Assembly: GCF_003967515.1 (NCBI RefSeq)
Contig: NZ_BIFQ01000002.1
Span: 558,001-622,000 of the forward strand
DNA from: Dictyobacter aurantiacus
GTDB taxonomy: Bacteria > Chloroflexota > Ktedonobacteria > Ktedonobacterales > Ktedonobacteraceae
Length of the DNA: 64,000 nucleotides
Direction: 5' to 3'
Part shown: positions 51,200-59,570 of the stretch, one piece after another
Layout of the letters: each line of letters opens with the position of its first letter
Position numbering within the stretch: position 1 is the stretch's first letter
Notes under the pieces: generated by a model
Database searches by the model: none
The model's input: only the letters and a program-made list of their open reading frames with translations
What the model was told of the DNA's origin: nothing
Program-made: the position numbers and the translations under genes

Positions 51200-51305
51200 G
51201 TCTTTTCTTGCCGCCTTCGGCGGCGGTGGGGGAGAAGGGAGTGAGCGGGGACACCCCGCACCCCGCAAGGGGCTAGCCGCCCCTTGACCCCGCTATTCGC
51301 TACTT
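51200..51305. repeat. Family C repeat, copy 4 (short form)
   Basis: GCCGCCTTCGGCGGCGG core hairpin, then GCGGGGACACCCCGCACCCC and GGGGCTAGCCGCCCCTTG, the same order as in copies 1 and 2 but with different stem sequences. It fills the gap before the ArsR/DUF2087 gene. Confidence 0.7.
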
Positions 51306-51439
51306 TTAAATAGCCCTGCTTCCTGCCTTCAACCGCTTGACAATCTCCATTTCTTAGGGTAAGCTTCTTTTAGTTCGTTGCAATTATGCGGATAATCGCA
51401 TAATTGCATTATTGAAGGCATAGAAGAAAGCAGGATGAA

Positions 51440-52852
51440 ATGGATTTCACGTCCGAGCGCAATACGGGTAAGATTCATGTTGCATGGGAGCCGGTTAGTA
51501 ATGCCCTCAATAGCTTTGCGCTATTGCATCAGAGCACACAGTTGCCGGGTCTAAGCCCATGGGTAGAACAGACGGCTTCTCAACTGACAGACGAACAGCT
51601 TCAGATCAATCGTCTGCTCTTTATAGCGCTGCGGGATGCATTGACGCCGCAGCGCGATGAGCCCAATTTTCCATCGTATCTACACAATCTGGGAGAGCTG
51701 AACGCGTATGTGCTGCGCAAGCGCATTCTGGAGCCGCTGCGCCGCCGCTTCTCACAGCGGACAGCGGCCTCGCCACCGCACACGAAATATCTGATTACCG
51801 ATGTCGATACCTACCTGGACACGGTACGCAAGACGTATGGTGAAGACGATTTCGATGCGGGGCTACAGCGCCAGGCCCACCAGCTCCTGCAAGATCCACA
51901 GGAGATGCAGCGCACCATCCTCGCCCACCTGGAGACGCTATGGAAAACAACGTTCGCCCAGGAATGGAAGCGCGTCCAGAACATGCTTCGCTGGCAGAGC
52001 GAGATGTTCACCAACAGCCTGCGGCAGGAAGCCACGTTGGAAGAGACGATCTATGAGTTCACCGGTCGCCATCTGCCCGCAGAGATATCGCGGGCCGTGG
52101 CCGGTGCTGAAGAGATCATCCTGATCCCATCATGGCATACGGGTCGGCGCATGACCGTCTGGAGCGGAGCCGAGTGGATTGAGGGTGAATGGGGTGGCAA
52201 GGAGGTCGCGCGCATCTTCTTTAGCGAGCCGCCCAACTACGACGTGGCGCAGCAGCGTGATACAATCATGTCGCGGCCAGAGCTGCAGGCCCGGCTCGGT
52301 GCTCTGGCGGACGAAACACGCCTGAGCATCATCGAACTGCTGACGCACCGCAGCGAACTGCATGCCCAGGAGATCATTGCCGCCCTCGATCTCAGCCAGT
52401 CCAGCGTCTCGCGTCATCTTAAGCAACTGGTCAGCATGAAATATCTCTACGAGCGCCGGGGAGAAGGAGCGAACAAGACCTATCGGCTCAGCTCGTACTA
52501 CCTGGCACGCACAGCCCAGGCCGTCCAGCAACTTTCAGAAGAAGGAGATATGCCATCAGCGGACCGTCTGCCAGAGAGGGCTTACAGTCAGGAGCTCAAA
52601 CGCTTCGTCGATCGCTCTGGACGGCTCACCACCTGGCCGCCAGCTAAACAGGGAGACAAGCTGCTCATCCTGGAATACCTGGCCAGCTTCTTTGAAAAGG
52701 GACGTATGTACAGCGAAAAAGAGGTGAATGCGCTGCTGTTGGAACACACCACCATCAAAGATGCGGCCGCCCTCCGGCGCGGTCTCTATGAGTATCGCTT
52801 TATGAATCGTCAGCCCAACGGCTCACAATACTGGCTCATCGAGGGTGCCTGA
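51440..52852 (+). CDS. ArsR-type HTH regulator with long N-terminal region and C-terminal DUF2087
   Basis: 470 residues in three parts: an N-terminal helical region of about 260 residues (VSNALNSFALLHQSTQLPGLSPWVEQT onward) as in DUF5937-like regulators; an ArsR winged helix (LGALADETRLSIIELLTHRSELHAQEIIAALDLSQSSVSRHLKQL, about 278-345); and DUF2087 (AYSQELKRFVDRSGRLTTWP onward, about 377-468). No metal-site Cys/His pattern is visible, so the signal is probably not a metal. AGGA precedes the ATG. A family A repeat begins inside its last codons. Confidence 0.85.
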   Translation: MDFTSERNTGKIHVAWEPVSNALNSFALLHQSTQLPGLSPWVEQTASQLTDEQLQINRLLFIALRDALTPQRDEPNFPSYLHNLGELNAYVLRKRILEPLRRRFSQRTAASPPHTKYLITDVDTYLDTVRKTYGEDDFDAGLQRQAHQLLQDPQEMQRTILAHLETLWKTTFAQEWKRVQNMLRWQSEMFTNSLRQEATLEETIYEFTGRHLPAEISRAVAGAEEIILIPSWHTGRRMTVWSGAEWIEGEWGGKEVARIFFSEPPNYDVAQQRDTIMSRPELQARLGALADETRLSIIELLTHRSELHAQEIIAALDLSQSSVSRHLKQLVSMKYLYERRGEGANKTYRLSSYYLARTAQAVQQLSEEGDMPSADRLPERAYSQELKRFVDRSGRLTTWPPAKQGDKLLILEYLASFFEKGRMYSEKEVNALLLEHTTIKDAAALRRGLYEYRFMNRQPNGSQYWLIEGA

Positions 52853-52990
52853 CTCTCGTCATTGTAGGGGCACATGAGTGCCCCCACACGCGCGGCCGCG
52901 TGGCGGCCGCGCTGTTTGTAAGAAGTTGAAGCAATAACACAGGTGGGTGCGGATGCACCCACCTGTGTTATTGCTTCAACTTCTTACTGA
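52847..52990 (+). repeat. Family A repeat, copy 7
   Basis: Starts GCCTGACTCTCGTCATTG, so the preceding gene's TGA stop lies in the repeat end. It has GGGGCACATGAGTGCCCCC, ACGCGCGGCCGC and a 33-bp perfect hairpin 52918-52950 / 52955-52987 with loop GGAT. The longest stem with a unique base and the family tip GGGTGC-GGAT-GCACCC. It also separates the convergent MFS gene. Confidence 0.85.
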
Positions 52991-53005
52991 AATGTAAAAG
53001 ATAGC

Positions 53006-54253
53006 TTACTCGGGCGCTACCAGCACCTTCTGTGCTTCTTTGTCGGCGGTGGTCAGCGGTTGACTTTTACTCACGCGCAGACTGACGAGGTACAGCAGCA
53101 GGGATAGCAGGACAAAGGCGGAGCCGATCCAGCCAAGCTGGGTGACCGGGACCACGCGCAAGGCCAGACCACCCACCACCGCTCCACCGGCGATACCCAG
53201 GTAGAAGGCCGAGTTGTTGAGGGCCAGAATGACGTTGGCATGTTCAGGTGCGACGCTTAACAGACGGTGCTGCTGCGGGATAAAGAGCTGAGAGATCCCC
53301 AGTCCGAGGAAGAAAAGCATCACCACGCCGGCGATAACAGTGGAGATAATCAGCGAGAGCAGGGCCTCAATAATCACCAGAGCCACCAGGTAAAGGACCA
53401 GCAGGCGACGGGTCCCGAAGCGGTCCGCCATCATGCCACCTGACCAGTTCCCGACCACGACTCCCACACCGTAAGCGACCAGTAAGCCGCTGATATCGCT
53501 AATGTGTAGATTATGCAGTAGCAAGATCGCAATATAGGTGTAGACGGTGTACCCACCGATATTCCACAACAAAGATGGCAGAAGAGCCATCACCACGCGT
53601 GGTTGCGTGATAGGCGCCAGGCGCGTCTTCAGCGGAAGAGGTTCGGACGCGGCGACCTCAGGCAGGCCACAGGTGAGCAAGGCCAGGACCGCGATGCCGG
53701 CCAGCAACGCGACCAGTGCGAACGACATACGCCAGCCAAAGTGCTCACCGACCCACGTTCCCAGAGGAGAGCCCAGGGCGGTCGCCACCGTAAGCCCGAT
53801 CACCACCAGCGCTAGCGCCTGGCCGCGCTTTGCTGGCGGCGCCAGTGAGATACCAACCGTATAGGCCAGGGGCGCATATGTAGCGGCGAAACAGCCGGCC
53901 AGCACGCGTGTCAGCAATAGCGGCAGAAATGAGGGAGACAGGGCGGAAGCTACATTGGCCAGGAAGAACAGACCTAGCGATCCAACCAGGACTCGTGTGG
54001 GTCGCCAGCGCCCAGCAAACGCCGCGAACAAAGGAGCGCCCAGACCATAGGTCAACGAAAAGACCGTCACCAGTTGCCCGGCCACGCTCTCGGTTACACC
54101 GGTCTCTTTCGCAATCGTTGGTAGAACGCCGGCCACCACAAAAGCATCCGTGCCCAGCGCGAACATTCCCAACGCCAGCAAAAGAATGCGCGGATTAATA
54201 CGTTGTGTCCCCTGCGGCTCCGGTGTCGAAGACTGTTGTAGCGTTTGTGACAT
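53006..54253 (-). CDS. MFS exporter, DHA1 (12-helix, AraJ/YdhP-like)
   Basis: 415 residues. Helix-1 region ILLLALGMFALGTDAFVVAGVLP, motif A-like FAAFAGRWRPTRVLVGSLGL, motif C region LGSPLGTWVGEHFGW and a second-half copy GGMMADRFGTRRLLVLYL, typical of the AraJ/YdhP sugar- or drug-efflux group. Start at 54253 with AGGAG 10 nt upstream. Two operators (54275-54301, 54345-54369) lie in its promoter and match those before the Rrf2 gene. Confidence 0.93.
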   Translation of the reverse strand: MSQTLQQSSTPEPQGTQRINPRILLLALGMFALGTDAFVVAGVLPTIAKETGVTESVAGQLVTVFSLTYGLGAPLFAAFAGRWRPTRVLVGSLGLFFLANVASALSPSFLPLLLTRVLAGCFAATYAPLAYTVGISLAPPAKRGQALALVVIGLTVATALGSPLGTWVGEHFGWRMSFALVALLAGIAVLALLTCGLPEVAASEPLPLKTRLAPITQPRVVMALLPSLLWNIGGYTVYTYIAILLLHNLHISDISGLLVAYGVGVVVGNWSGGMMADRFGTRRLLVLYLVALVIIEALLSLIISTVIAGVVMLFFLGLGISQLFIPQQHRLLSVAPEHANVILALNNSAFYLGIAGGAVVGGLALRVVPVTQLGWIGSAFVLLSLLLYLVSLRVSKSQPLTTADKEAQKVLVAPE

Positions 54254-54274
54254 GTAAATATAACTCCTTTCCAT

Positions 54275-54301
54275 CTGCTGTAACAAAAATTGTTACAGCA
54301 G
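54275..54301. promoter_or_regulatory. Rrf2-type operator 1 before the MFS gene
   Basis: Perfect inverted repeat, 12-bp arms around AAA, core TGTAAC-N7-GTTACA. It directly precedes the MFS SD. The same core is found at 54973-54991. Confidence 0.75.
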
Positions 54302-54344
54302 CTCTCAAAAAAAAAGAACATCAATAAAATTGCCCCAGGCGTGC

Positions 54345-54369
54345 CGATGTAACAAAAACAATTACATCG
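54345..54369. promoter_or_regulatory. Rrf2-type operator 2 before the MFS gene
   Basis: CGATGTAA-N9-TTACATCG, 8-bp arms. Its partner GATGTAA-N9-TTACATC is at 54995-55017. Confidence 0.7.
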
Positions 54370-54438
54370 CATAGCAAAAATGAAGGTCCCGCATGCGAGT
54401 GAATTACCGCTCAGCCAGCAAGACCTGCAATCTTTGTT

Positions 54439-54933
54439 TTACGTCTGCGGCAATCCCGGCTGAATTTCCGTCGGGGCTTCAGCGTTCTGCCGCCGCCTGA
54501 ACTCCGCTGTATGCGCCAGGGTATCGTGCAGGATATCGGCGATAGTTGTACGCGCCATCTCCTGTTCCATGGTATCCTGAATGTGCTCGTAGACATTTTC
54601 AAGGGTAGAAATGATGCCACATCCAACCCGGCAACGCTGATCGGGGGGCGTATGGTGCAGCGAAAACAAGGTGCCTGGATCGACCGCGCGATAGACCTCC
54701 AGCAGTGTAATCTCCTCAGGTCGGCGCGCCAGCTTCCAGCCAGCATTGCTGCCGCGCTGAACGCGTACCAGGTGCTGCTTCTCCATTAAACCCAGCAACC
54801 CGCGCAAAACCACGGGATTCGCCTTGACACTATACGCAATACGCTCTGAAGGAGCATAGTCGTACTCCTCACCGAACTCGGCCATCCAGACCAGGGTATG
54901 GACGGCTAACGATAGACGACTATTCGCACTCAT
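54439..54933 (-). CDS. Rrf2-family transcriptional regulator
   Basis: 164 residues. Rrf2 winged helix: SLAVHTLVWMAEFGEEYDYAPSERIAYSV, NPVVLRGLLGLMEKQHLVRVQRGSNAGWKLARRPEEITLLEVYRAV. It lacks the three-Cys cluster ligand set of IscR/NsrR (only CRVGCGI is present), so it is closer to YwnA/HypR-like members. AAGGAGG is 6 nt before the ATG at 54933. Operators shared with the MFS promoter suggest it represses both itself and the exporter. Confidence 0.92.
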   Translation of the reverse strand: MSANSRLSLAVHTLVWMAEFGEEYDYAPSERIAYSVKANPVVLRGLLGLMEKQHLVRVQRGSNAGWKLARRPEEITLLEVYRAVDPGTLFSLHHTPPDQRCRVGCGIISTLENVYEHIQDTMEQEMARTTIADILHDTLAHTAEFRRRQNAEAPTEIQPGLPQT

Positions 54934-54972
54934 CGCGGCCTCCTTCATCTCTTCAAATGCTCATGTATGCAT

Positions 54973-55017
54973 TGTAACTAACTTTGTTACATTCGATGTA
55001 AGCATTATAATTACATC
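54973..55017. promoter_or_regulatory. Tandem Rrf2-type operators before the regulator
   Basis: TGTAAC-N7-GTTACA (54973-54991) and GATGTAA-N9-TTACATC (54995-55017), centres 24 bp apart, reproduce the two site types of the MFS promoter. Confidence 0.75.
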
Positions 55018-55122
55018 CGTGCCTGTTTGTCAAGAGCCGGGATATAGGGATAAAATAATCTTTCCCTGGTGGTTTCCATGTGGGGTAATATGGGAACGAT
55101 AACGTGTTTCTGTAAACGTGGA

Positions 55123-55178
55123 TGCGCGGGCACGGGGCCGCTTTGCGGCCAAGCCAGGGCAAGCCTGGCACCTACGGG
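55123..55178 (+). repeat. Family B repeat
   Basis: GGGCACGGGGCCGCTTTGCGGCC-type stem, then CCAGGGCAAGCCTGG stem and CACCTACGGG. Here a G-C pair of the second stem is A-T, a compensatory change relative to copies with CCGGGGCAAGCCCGG. Confidence 0.75.
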
Positions 55179-55210
55179 TACATGGATGTATGCATGAAAG
55201 GAGTTTGGAT

Positions 55211-55843
55211 ATGGCGAGGGTTTGTCCACAATGTGGCGCGTGGTGTGAGGAGGAGCCGATTGATTTCACGGTGCCGGCCGTGATCTGTCCCCATTGTCGG
55301 TACGGGGAGCCGTTTTTGCGTCTGCCGCTGTTTGTGATTACGGGCGCGAGCGGCACGGGGAAGACGACGCTGGCACAGCATCTGCCGTCACACTTACCCG
55401 AGTGCGTGACGCTAGATACCGATATTCTATGGGGGGTGCTCCCGGCGACGGCCGAAAAAGATTACATCGATTATCAGGACCGCTGGCTCTTCCTGGCGAA
55501 ACATATCGCGCAGAATGGACGGCCGGTCGTGCTCTGTGGCACCACGATGCCCGAGCGCATCATGGGCAGCCCTGAACATCGCTACTTCTCGGCCATCCAT
55601 ATCCTGGCGCTGGTCTGCGACGATGACGTGCTGGTGCGGCGGCTCAAGCAGCGTCCCGCCTGGCGCGGCTGCAACGATGAAGAAACGCAGCATAGGATGA
55701 TAGAGTTTAATCGCTGGCATAAAGAGCACGCAGCCAAAACCGAGCCGCCCATGACACTGTACGATACAAGTAGAGTCACTCTGGAACAGACACTTGCGGA
55801 GACACGGCAATGGATATACGAAAGAATTCCTACCACCGAATAG
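55211..55843 (+). CDS. Zinc-ribbon P-loop kinase
   Basis: 210 residues. The first 35 residues form a zinc ribbon (CPQCGAWCEEEP ... VICPHCRYGEP); an AAA/nucleoside-kinase-like P-loop follows (VITGASGTGKTTLAQHL, residues about 41-57), then DTDILWGV (acceptor/Mg site) and RRLKQRPAWRG (lid Arg). Probably phosphorylates a small molecule or acts on RNA; the zinc ribbon may dock it to a partner. Start 55211 with AAAGGAG 9 nt upstream. Target unknown. Confidence 0.85.
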   Translation: MARVCPQCGAWCEEEPIDFTVPAVICPHCRYGEPFLRLPLFVITGASGTGKTTLAQHLPSHLPECVTLDTDILWGVLPATAEKDYIDYQDRWLFLAKHIAQNGRPVVLCGTTMPERIMGSPEHRYFSAIHILALVCDDDVLVRRLKQRPAWRGCNDEETQHRMIEFNRWHKEHAAKTEPPMTLYDTSRVTLEQTLAETRQWIYERIPTTE

Positions 55844-55981
55844 TCCTATAAGAGTTGCTAAAGATGGCGGAAATTCGTGTAGAAGACACATGCGGAGATA
55901 TATGTTTCCCTGTATGCGCTGAATAGACAAATAGCGTCAGCGTATGTCTTAGTCACTGTGATAGAGAGAAAACGAGTATCT

Positions 55982-56617
55982 ATGCAATTACGTATCCCTG
56001 GTCTACGCATTTATTTACGCGATTGGCAACTGACAGATTTAGAGCGATATCGTTCCTGGATGGTCCCCAGGCAACGCTGGAAAGAGCTGGACAGCCCCTA
56101 CTATGCGCTCCCTTCACAAGAGAAGATAGAAGTCCATGTAGAACAGATGCGCGCGCAAATCACCAGCAATAGCTATCCCACCATTCGTTCGGTACTGGTC
56201 ATCAGCGACCGGGACACAGACGAATTTCGGGGTATCGTTTCCTGGAACTGGGAAAGCGCGGAGACGCACTGGCCCACCGTCGGCATCGTTATCTTTGATC
56301 CCGCTTACTGGAATCAGGGGCTGGGCTTTGAAGCCCTGGGACTGTGGTGCGACTACCTCTTCTACACACTCCCAACCATCGCCCGCCTCGATCTACGCAC
56401 GTGGTCTGGCAACAAAGGTATGATGAGGCTGGCCGAAAAGCTGGGCTATCAACTGGAGGCCCGCTTTCGCAAGGCGCGCACCGTCAATGGTGTCTACTAC
56501 GATGGGCTGGGCTACGGCACCCTGCGCGAAGAGTGGGCCGCCCGCTATCCCAGAGGCTTCATGGACTATCTGCGGCAACAACAACAGCAGGACACCACTT
56601 ACAGGCCCGCCAGTTGA
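55982..56617 (+). CDS. GNAT acetyltransferase (RimJ/RimL-like)
   Basis: 211 residues. LRIYLRDWQLTDLERYRSWMVP, FRGIVSWNWESAETHWPTVGIVIFDPAYWNQGLGFEALGLW (acetyl-CoA loop region), DLRTWSGNKGMMRLAEKLGYQLEARFRKAR. Acts on protein N-termini or antibiotics-like amines in relatives. Start 55982 has only a weak SD. Its 3' end overlaps the convergent EEP gene by 19 bp. Confidence 0.9.
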   Translation: MQLRIPGLRIYLRDWQLTDLERYRSWMVPRQRWKELDSPYYALPSQEKIEVHVEQMRAQITSNSYPTIRSVLVISDRDTDEFRGIVSWNWESAETHWPTVGIVIFDPAYWNQGLGFEALGLWCDYLFYTLPTIARLDLRTWSGNKGMMRLAEKLGYQLEARFRKARTVNGVYYDGLGYGTLREEWAARYPRGFMDYLRQQQQQDTTYRPAS

Positions 56618-57414
56618 GCAACAACCGGATAATGGTCGCTGGGGTAAAGCGGTGGTTGGGCCGTACGCACAATCTCACAGGTCACAGGGTGGATCTCACG
56701 GGCCGGATCGCGCAGCAGGATCCAATCCATGCGCAAAATGTCATCCCCACGCCTCTCTCCTGACGAGGACGGCTTGCTCCAGTTAAAACCATGGAAGGTA
56801 TTGGTCTGCCTGCTATCTTCGTGTCCCGTCTCCAGGAAACTATCGATAAAGCCGTGTTGCAACCATAAACGATGGGGAGGCGAGGCGGGGTCACAGTTAA
56901 AGTCCCCTGTTACCAGTACAGGTAATGCACCATCATGGGTAATATCCCGCAGCTTCTGAATAATCAAAGCGCTCCCGGCCAGCCGCGCCTGCGCGGAAAC
57001 GTGGTCCAGGTGGGTATTGAGATGAATAAATTCGCGACCATTATCCAGCATGCGAAAATGGACCCAGGTGGCGGTGCGCATGCAGGCCGTCTCCCAGCTC
57101 CCAGAAAGCACCTCCGGCGTCTCACTGAGCCAGAAGCCGCCAGCGTCCAACTTTTCCAGCACATCGGGCTTCCAGAAGATAGATGTATATTGATGCGGAT
57201 CTTCGGCATTGGCTGAGGGGCCAATCTCATAAGCGTAGGAGGAGAGTCGCTGCCGATAGACCTCCAGGTTGCCAGCCTGGACCTCCTGAAAACCGATCAC
57301 GGCCGGATCAGCCGCCTGGATGGTCTGCACGTTTAAGGAGGCGCGCTGCGGCCAGACATTGGGTCCATCCGTATTTAACGCGCCACGAATATTAAACGTC
57401 ATTACCGTTAACAT
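56599..57414 (-). CDS. Endonuclease/exonuclease/phosphatase (EEP) fold hydrolase
   Basis: 271 residues. TVMTFNIRGA (Asn site), VIGFQEVQAGNLE (Glu metal ligand), FIHLNTHLDHVS, VLVTGDFNCDPASPPH (Asp/Asn), RMDWILL and PSDHYPVVAQL (catalytic His). Mg-dependent phosphodiester or phosphomonoester hydrolase; without a signal peptide it is cytosolic. AGAGGTGG precedes the ATG at 57414. Could cleave nucleic acid, nucleotide or inositol phosphates. Confidence 0.92.
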   Translation of the reverse strand: MLTVMTFNIRGALNTDGPNVWPQRASLNVQTIQAADPAVIGFQEVQAGNLEVYRQRLSSYAYEIGPSANAEDPHQYTSIFWKPDVLEKLDAGGFWLSETPEVLSGSWETACMRTATWVHFRMLDNGREFIHLNTHLDHVSAQARLAGSALIIQKLRDITHDGALPVLVTGDFNCDPASPPHRLWLQHGFIDSFLETGHEDSRQTNTFHGFNWSKPSSSGERRGDDILRMDWILLRDPAREIHPVTCEIVRTAQPPLYPSDHYPVVAQLAGL

Positions 57415-57477
57415 AAAAACCACCTCTTTGCATTCTCGTGATGGGGATCTCTACACACAGGCAAACAAGTAGGTGGA

Positions 57478-57759
57478 CTACATGCGGGGCGCGGAGGTAC
57501 GTGGGAAGAGGCGCTGCCTGAGCGTGCGCGTTAAAGGGCTGGTCAGCAGAAGGACAAAGAGAACGATCTCAATCTTCTCCATCATGCGTGCGAAATCCCC
57601 CGCGCTCCCAATCAACCAGAGCGGCGTTTGCCAGCACACGATGAGTAGGATGATAGCTGCGCCCAGCAAGAGATGCCAGCCCCATAAGAAGACTTTGCGC
57701 TCTATGCCACGTTCGGCCAGCGAAAACAGCGTCCTGGAGGTCTCCTTCTGTTCAGCCAT
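57478..57759 (-). CDS. Small two-helix membrane protein
   Basis: 93 residues; two hydrophobic segments WHLLLGAAIILLIVCWQTPLWLIG and EIVLFVLLLTSPLTRTL, basic ends, C-terminus RQRLFPRTS. AAGGGG is 7 nt before the ATG at 57759. It precedes the EEP gene by about 60 bp on the same strand and may be cotranscribed. DUF1634-like in layout, not certain. Confidence 0.65.
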   Translation of the reverse strand: MAEQKETSRTLFSLAERGIERKVFLWGWHLLLGAAIILLIVCWQTPLWLIGSAGDFARMMEKIEIVLFVLLLTSPLTRTLRQRLFPRTSAPRM

Positions 57760-57845
57760 CAAAAATCCCCTTATTCAAAACCATGCATCTACAAAACCGT
57801 ACTAAGCAGTATATCATATAGGTTCAGACTTATATAGAATATGGC

Positions 57846-57980
57846 AGACTGACATCGTATTGGGGCACGTGAGCGCGCCCGCACAGGCGTCCACCTGGAG
57901 TTTTGTGTTATGGTGCAACAGGGGCGCAGTTGCGCCCCTGTTGCACCATAACACAATGGAGGTCAGCACTGCAGAAACGT
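57846..57980 (+). repeat. Family A repeat, copy 8
   Basis: GACTGACATCGTATTGGGGC, GAGCGCGCCCGCACAGGCGTCC in key part, then a perfect 26-bp hairpin 57903-57928 / 57931-57956 (loop GT) with tip GGGGCGCA/TGCGCCCC, followed by a degraded GTCAGCACTGCAGAAACG end. The remaining gap to gadB (57981-58130) shows no clear promoter. Confidence 0.8.
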
Positions 57981-58130
57981 ACTACAGCGCTGGTGTCCGT
58001 CTTTTTTTGCAAAGAGAACAAAAGGCAACAAAAAAATGAATGGCACCCGCTGTATCCTGGTGGCGCGTCTGAACGTGCTTCACCAGAGAGGGCAAACAAA
58101 AGAAGATGATTTTTTGTAGGAGTCAGAGGC

Positions 58131-59561
58131 ATGCTGCATAAAAAAGCGAAGCGTACAACTGGGAACGAGTCAAAGCAATTGTTGAATCCGGTGTATAGCC
58201 GCATCCCATTGGATCGGCCCATTCCACGCAATGAGATGCCCGAAGAGGAGATGCTGCCACAAACGGCCTACCAGATCGTGAGCGATGAGCTGATTCTGGA
58301 TGGCAATGCCCGTCAGAACCTGGCCACCTTTGTCACCAACTGGATGGAGCCGGAGGCGCGGCAGCTCATGGCCGATACCTTTGATAAAAACATGATCGAC
58401 AAAGACGAGTATCCCCAGACGGCCGAGCTGGAGCGCCGCTGCGTCAATATTCTGGCTAATCTCTGGCATGCCAAAGACGAAAAAGAGACGATTGGCTGCT
58501 CAACTATCGGTTCCAGCGAAGCCTGTATGCTGGCCGGCATGGCCTTAAAGTGGAAGTGGCGGGAACGCCAGCGTGCCGCCGGAAAGTCAATCGAGCGTCC
58601 CAACCTGGTTATGGGCATCAACATTCAGATCTGCTGGGAAAAATTCTGCCGCTACTGGGATGTCGAGCCTCGACTGGTCCCCATGGAGCCGGGACGGTAT
58701 CACCTGACCGCTGAAGAGGCGGTCAAGCTATGTGACGAAAACACCATCGGCGTCGTGGCTATTATGGGAAGCACAATGGATGGTAGCTACGAACCAATTG
58801 AGGCTATCAGTCAGGCATTGGATCGTCTGCAGAGCGAGCGGGGACTGGACATCCCGCTTCACGTGGACGCTGCTAGCGGCGGACTGGTCGCGCCATTTAT
58901 CCAGCCTGATATCGTGTGGGACTTCCGGCTGCCGCGCGTCAAGTCCATCAACACATCGGGACACAAATATGGCCTGGTCTATCCGGGCGTCGGCTGGGTG
59001 GTCTGGCATAACCATAGTGACCTGCCGCAGGAGCTGATCTTCTCGGTAAATTACCTGGGAGGGCAGACACCAACCTTTGCCCTCAACTTCTCGCGTCCCG
59101 GTAGTCAGATCGTGGCCCAGTATTATAATTTCGTACGACTCGGCAAAGAAGGCTATCGGCGCATACAGCAGGCCTGCCAGGATACGGCCCGTTACCTATC
59201 GGGAGAGATCGCCCGCCTGGGACCATTTCAACTCCTCAGCGATGGTAGCGACCTGCCGGTATTCGCCTTTACCTTAAAGGAAAAGACCAACTTTACCGTG
59301 TTCGATTTATCGCAGCGTCTGCGGGATCGCGGCTGGATCGTTCCCGCCTATACCTATCCAAAAAATCTGGAGGACCTGGCCGTAATGCGCATCGTGGTGA
59401 AGGATGGCTTCAGTCAGGATATGGCGAATCTGCTGCTCAACGATCTGAAACGCCACCTGAACTACTATGCGGCACACCCTGAGAGCAAGCATGACGGTGG
59501 CACACCGGGTTTCAGTCATGGGGCCAGTCACGAAGAAAAGTCAGTCAATAAGGGAAAGTGA
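58131..59561 (+). CDS. gadB: Glutamate decarboxylase
   Basis: 476 residues, PLP fold type I. It converts glutamate to GABA and CO2, consuming a proton. SIGSSEACMLAGMALKWKWRER-type substrate motif (TIGSSEACMLAG), HVDAASGG with the PLP Asp, and SINTSGHKYGLVYPGVGW with the Schiff-base Lys279. N-terminal region NPVYSRIPLDRPIPRNEMPEEEM in part matches bacterial and plant GADs. AGGAG 8 nt before the ATG. No GadC-type antiporter nearby; the next gene is a glycosyltransferase 9 bp downstream. Confidence 0.96.
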   Translation: MLHKKAKRTTGNESKQLLNPVYSRIPLDRPIPRNEMPEEEMLPQTAYQIVSDELILDGNARQNLATFVTNWMEPEARQLMADTFDKNMIDKDEYPQTAELERRCVNILANLWHAKDEKETIGCSTIGSSEACMLAGMALKWKWRERQRAAGKSIERPNLVMGINIQICWEKFCRYWDVEPRLVPMEPGRYHLTAEEAVKLCDENTIGVVAIMGSTMDGSYEPIEAISQALDRLQSERGLDIPLHVDAASGGLVAPFIQPDIVWDFRLPRVKSINTSGHKYGLVYPGVGWVVWHNHSDLPQELIFSVNYLGGQTPTFALNFSRPGSQIVAQYYNFVRLGKEGYRRIQQACQDTARYLSGEIARLGPFQLLSDGSDLPVFAFTLKEKTNFTVFDLSQRLRDRGWIVPAYTYPKNLEDLAVMRIVVKDGFSQDMANLLLNDLKRHLNYYAAHPESKHDGGTPGFSHGASHEEKSVNKGK

Positions 59562-59570
59562 GTAAGAGCG

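Noticed and set aside
57981..58130. 27-codon frame starting at 58036 before gadB
   Set aside because: Weak SD, no recognisable product, and no attenuator structure beside it.
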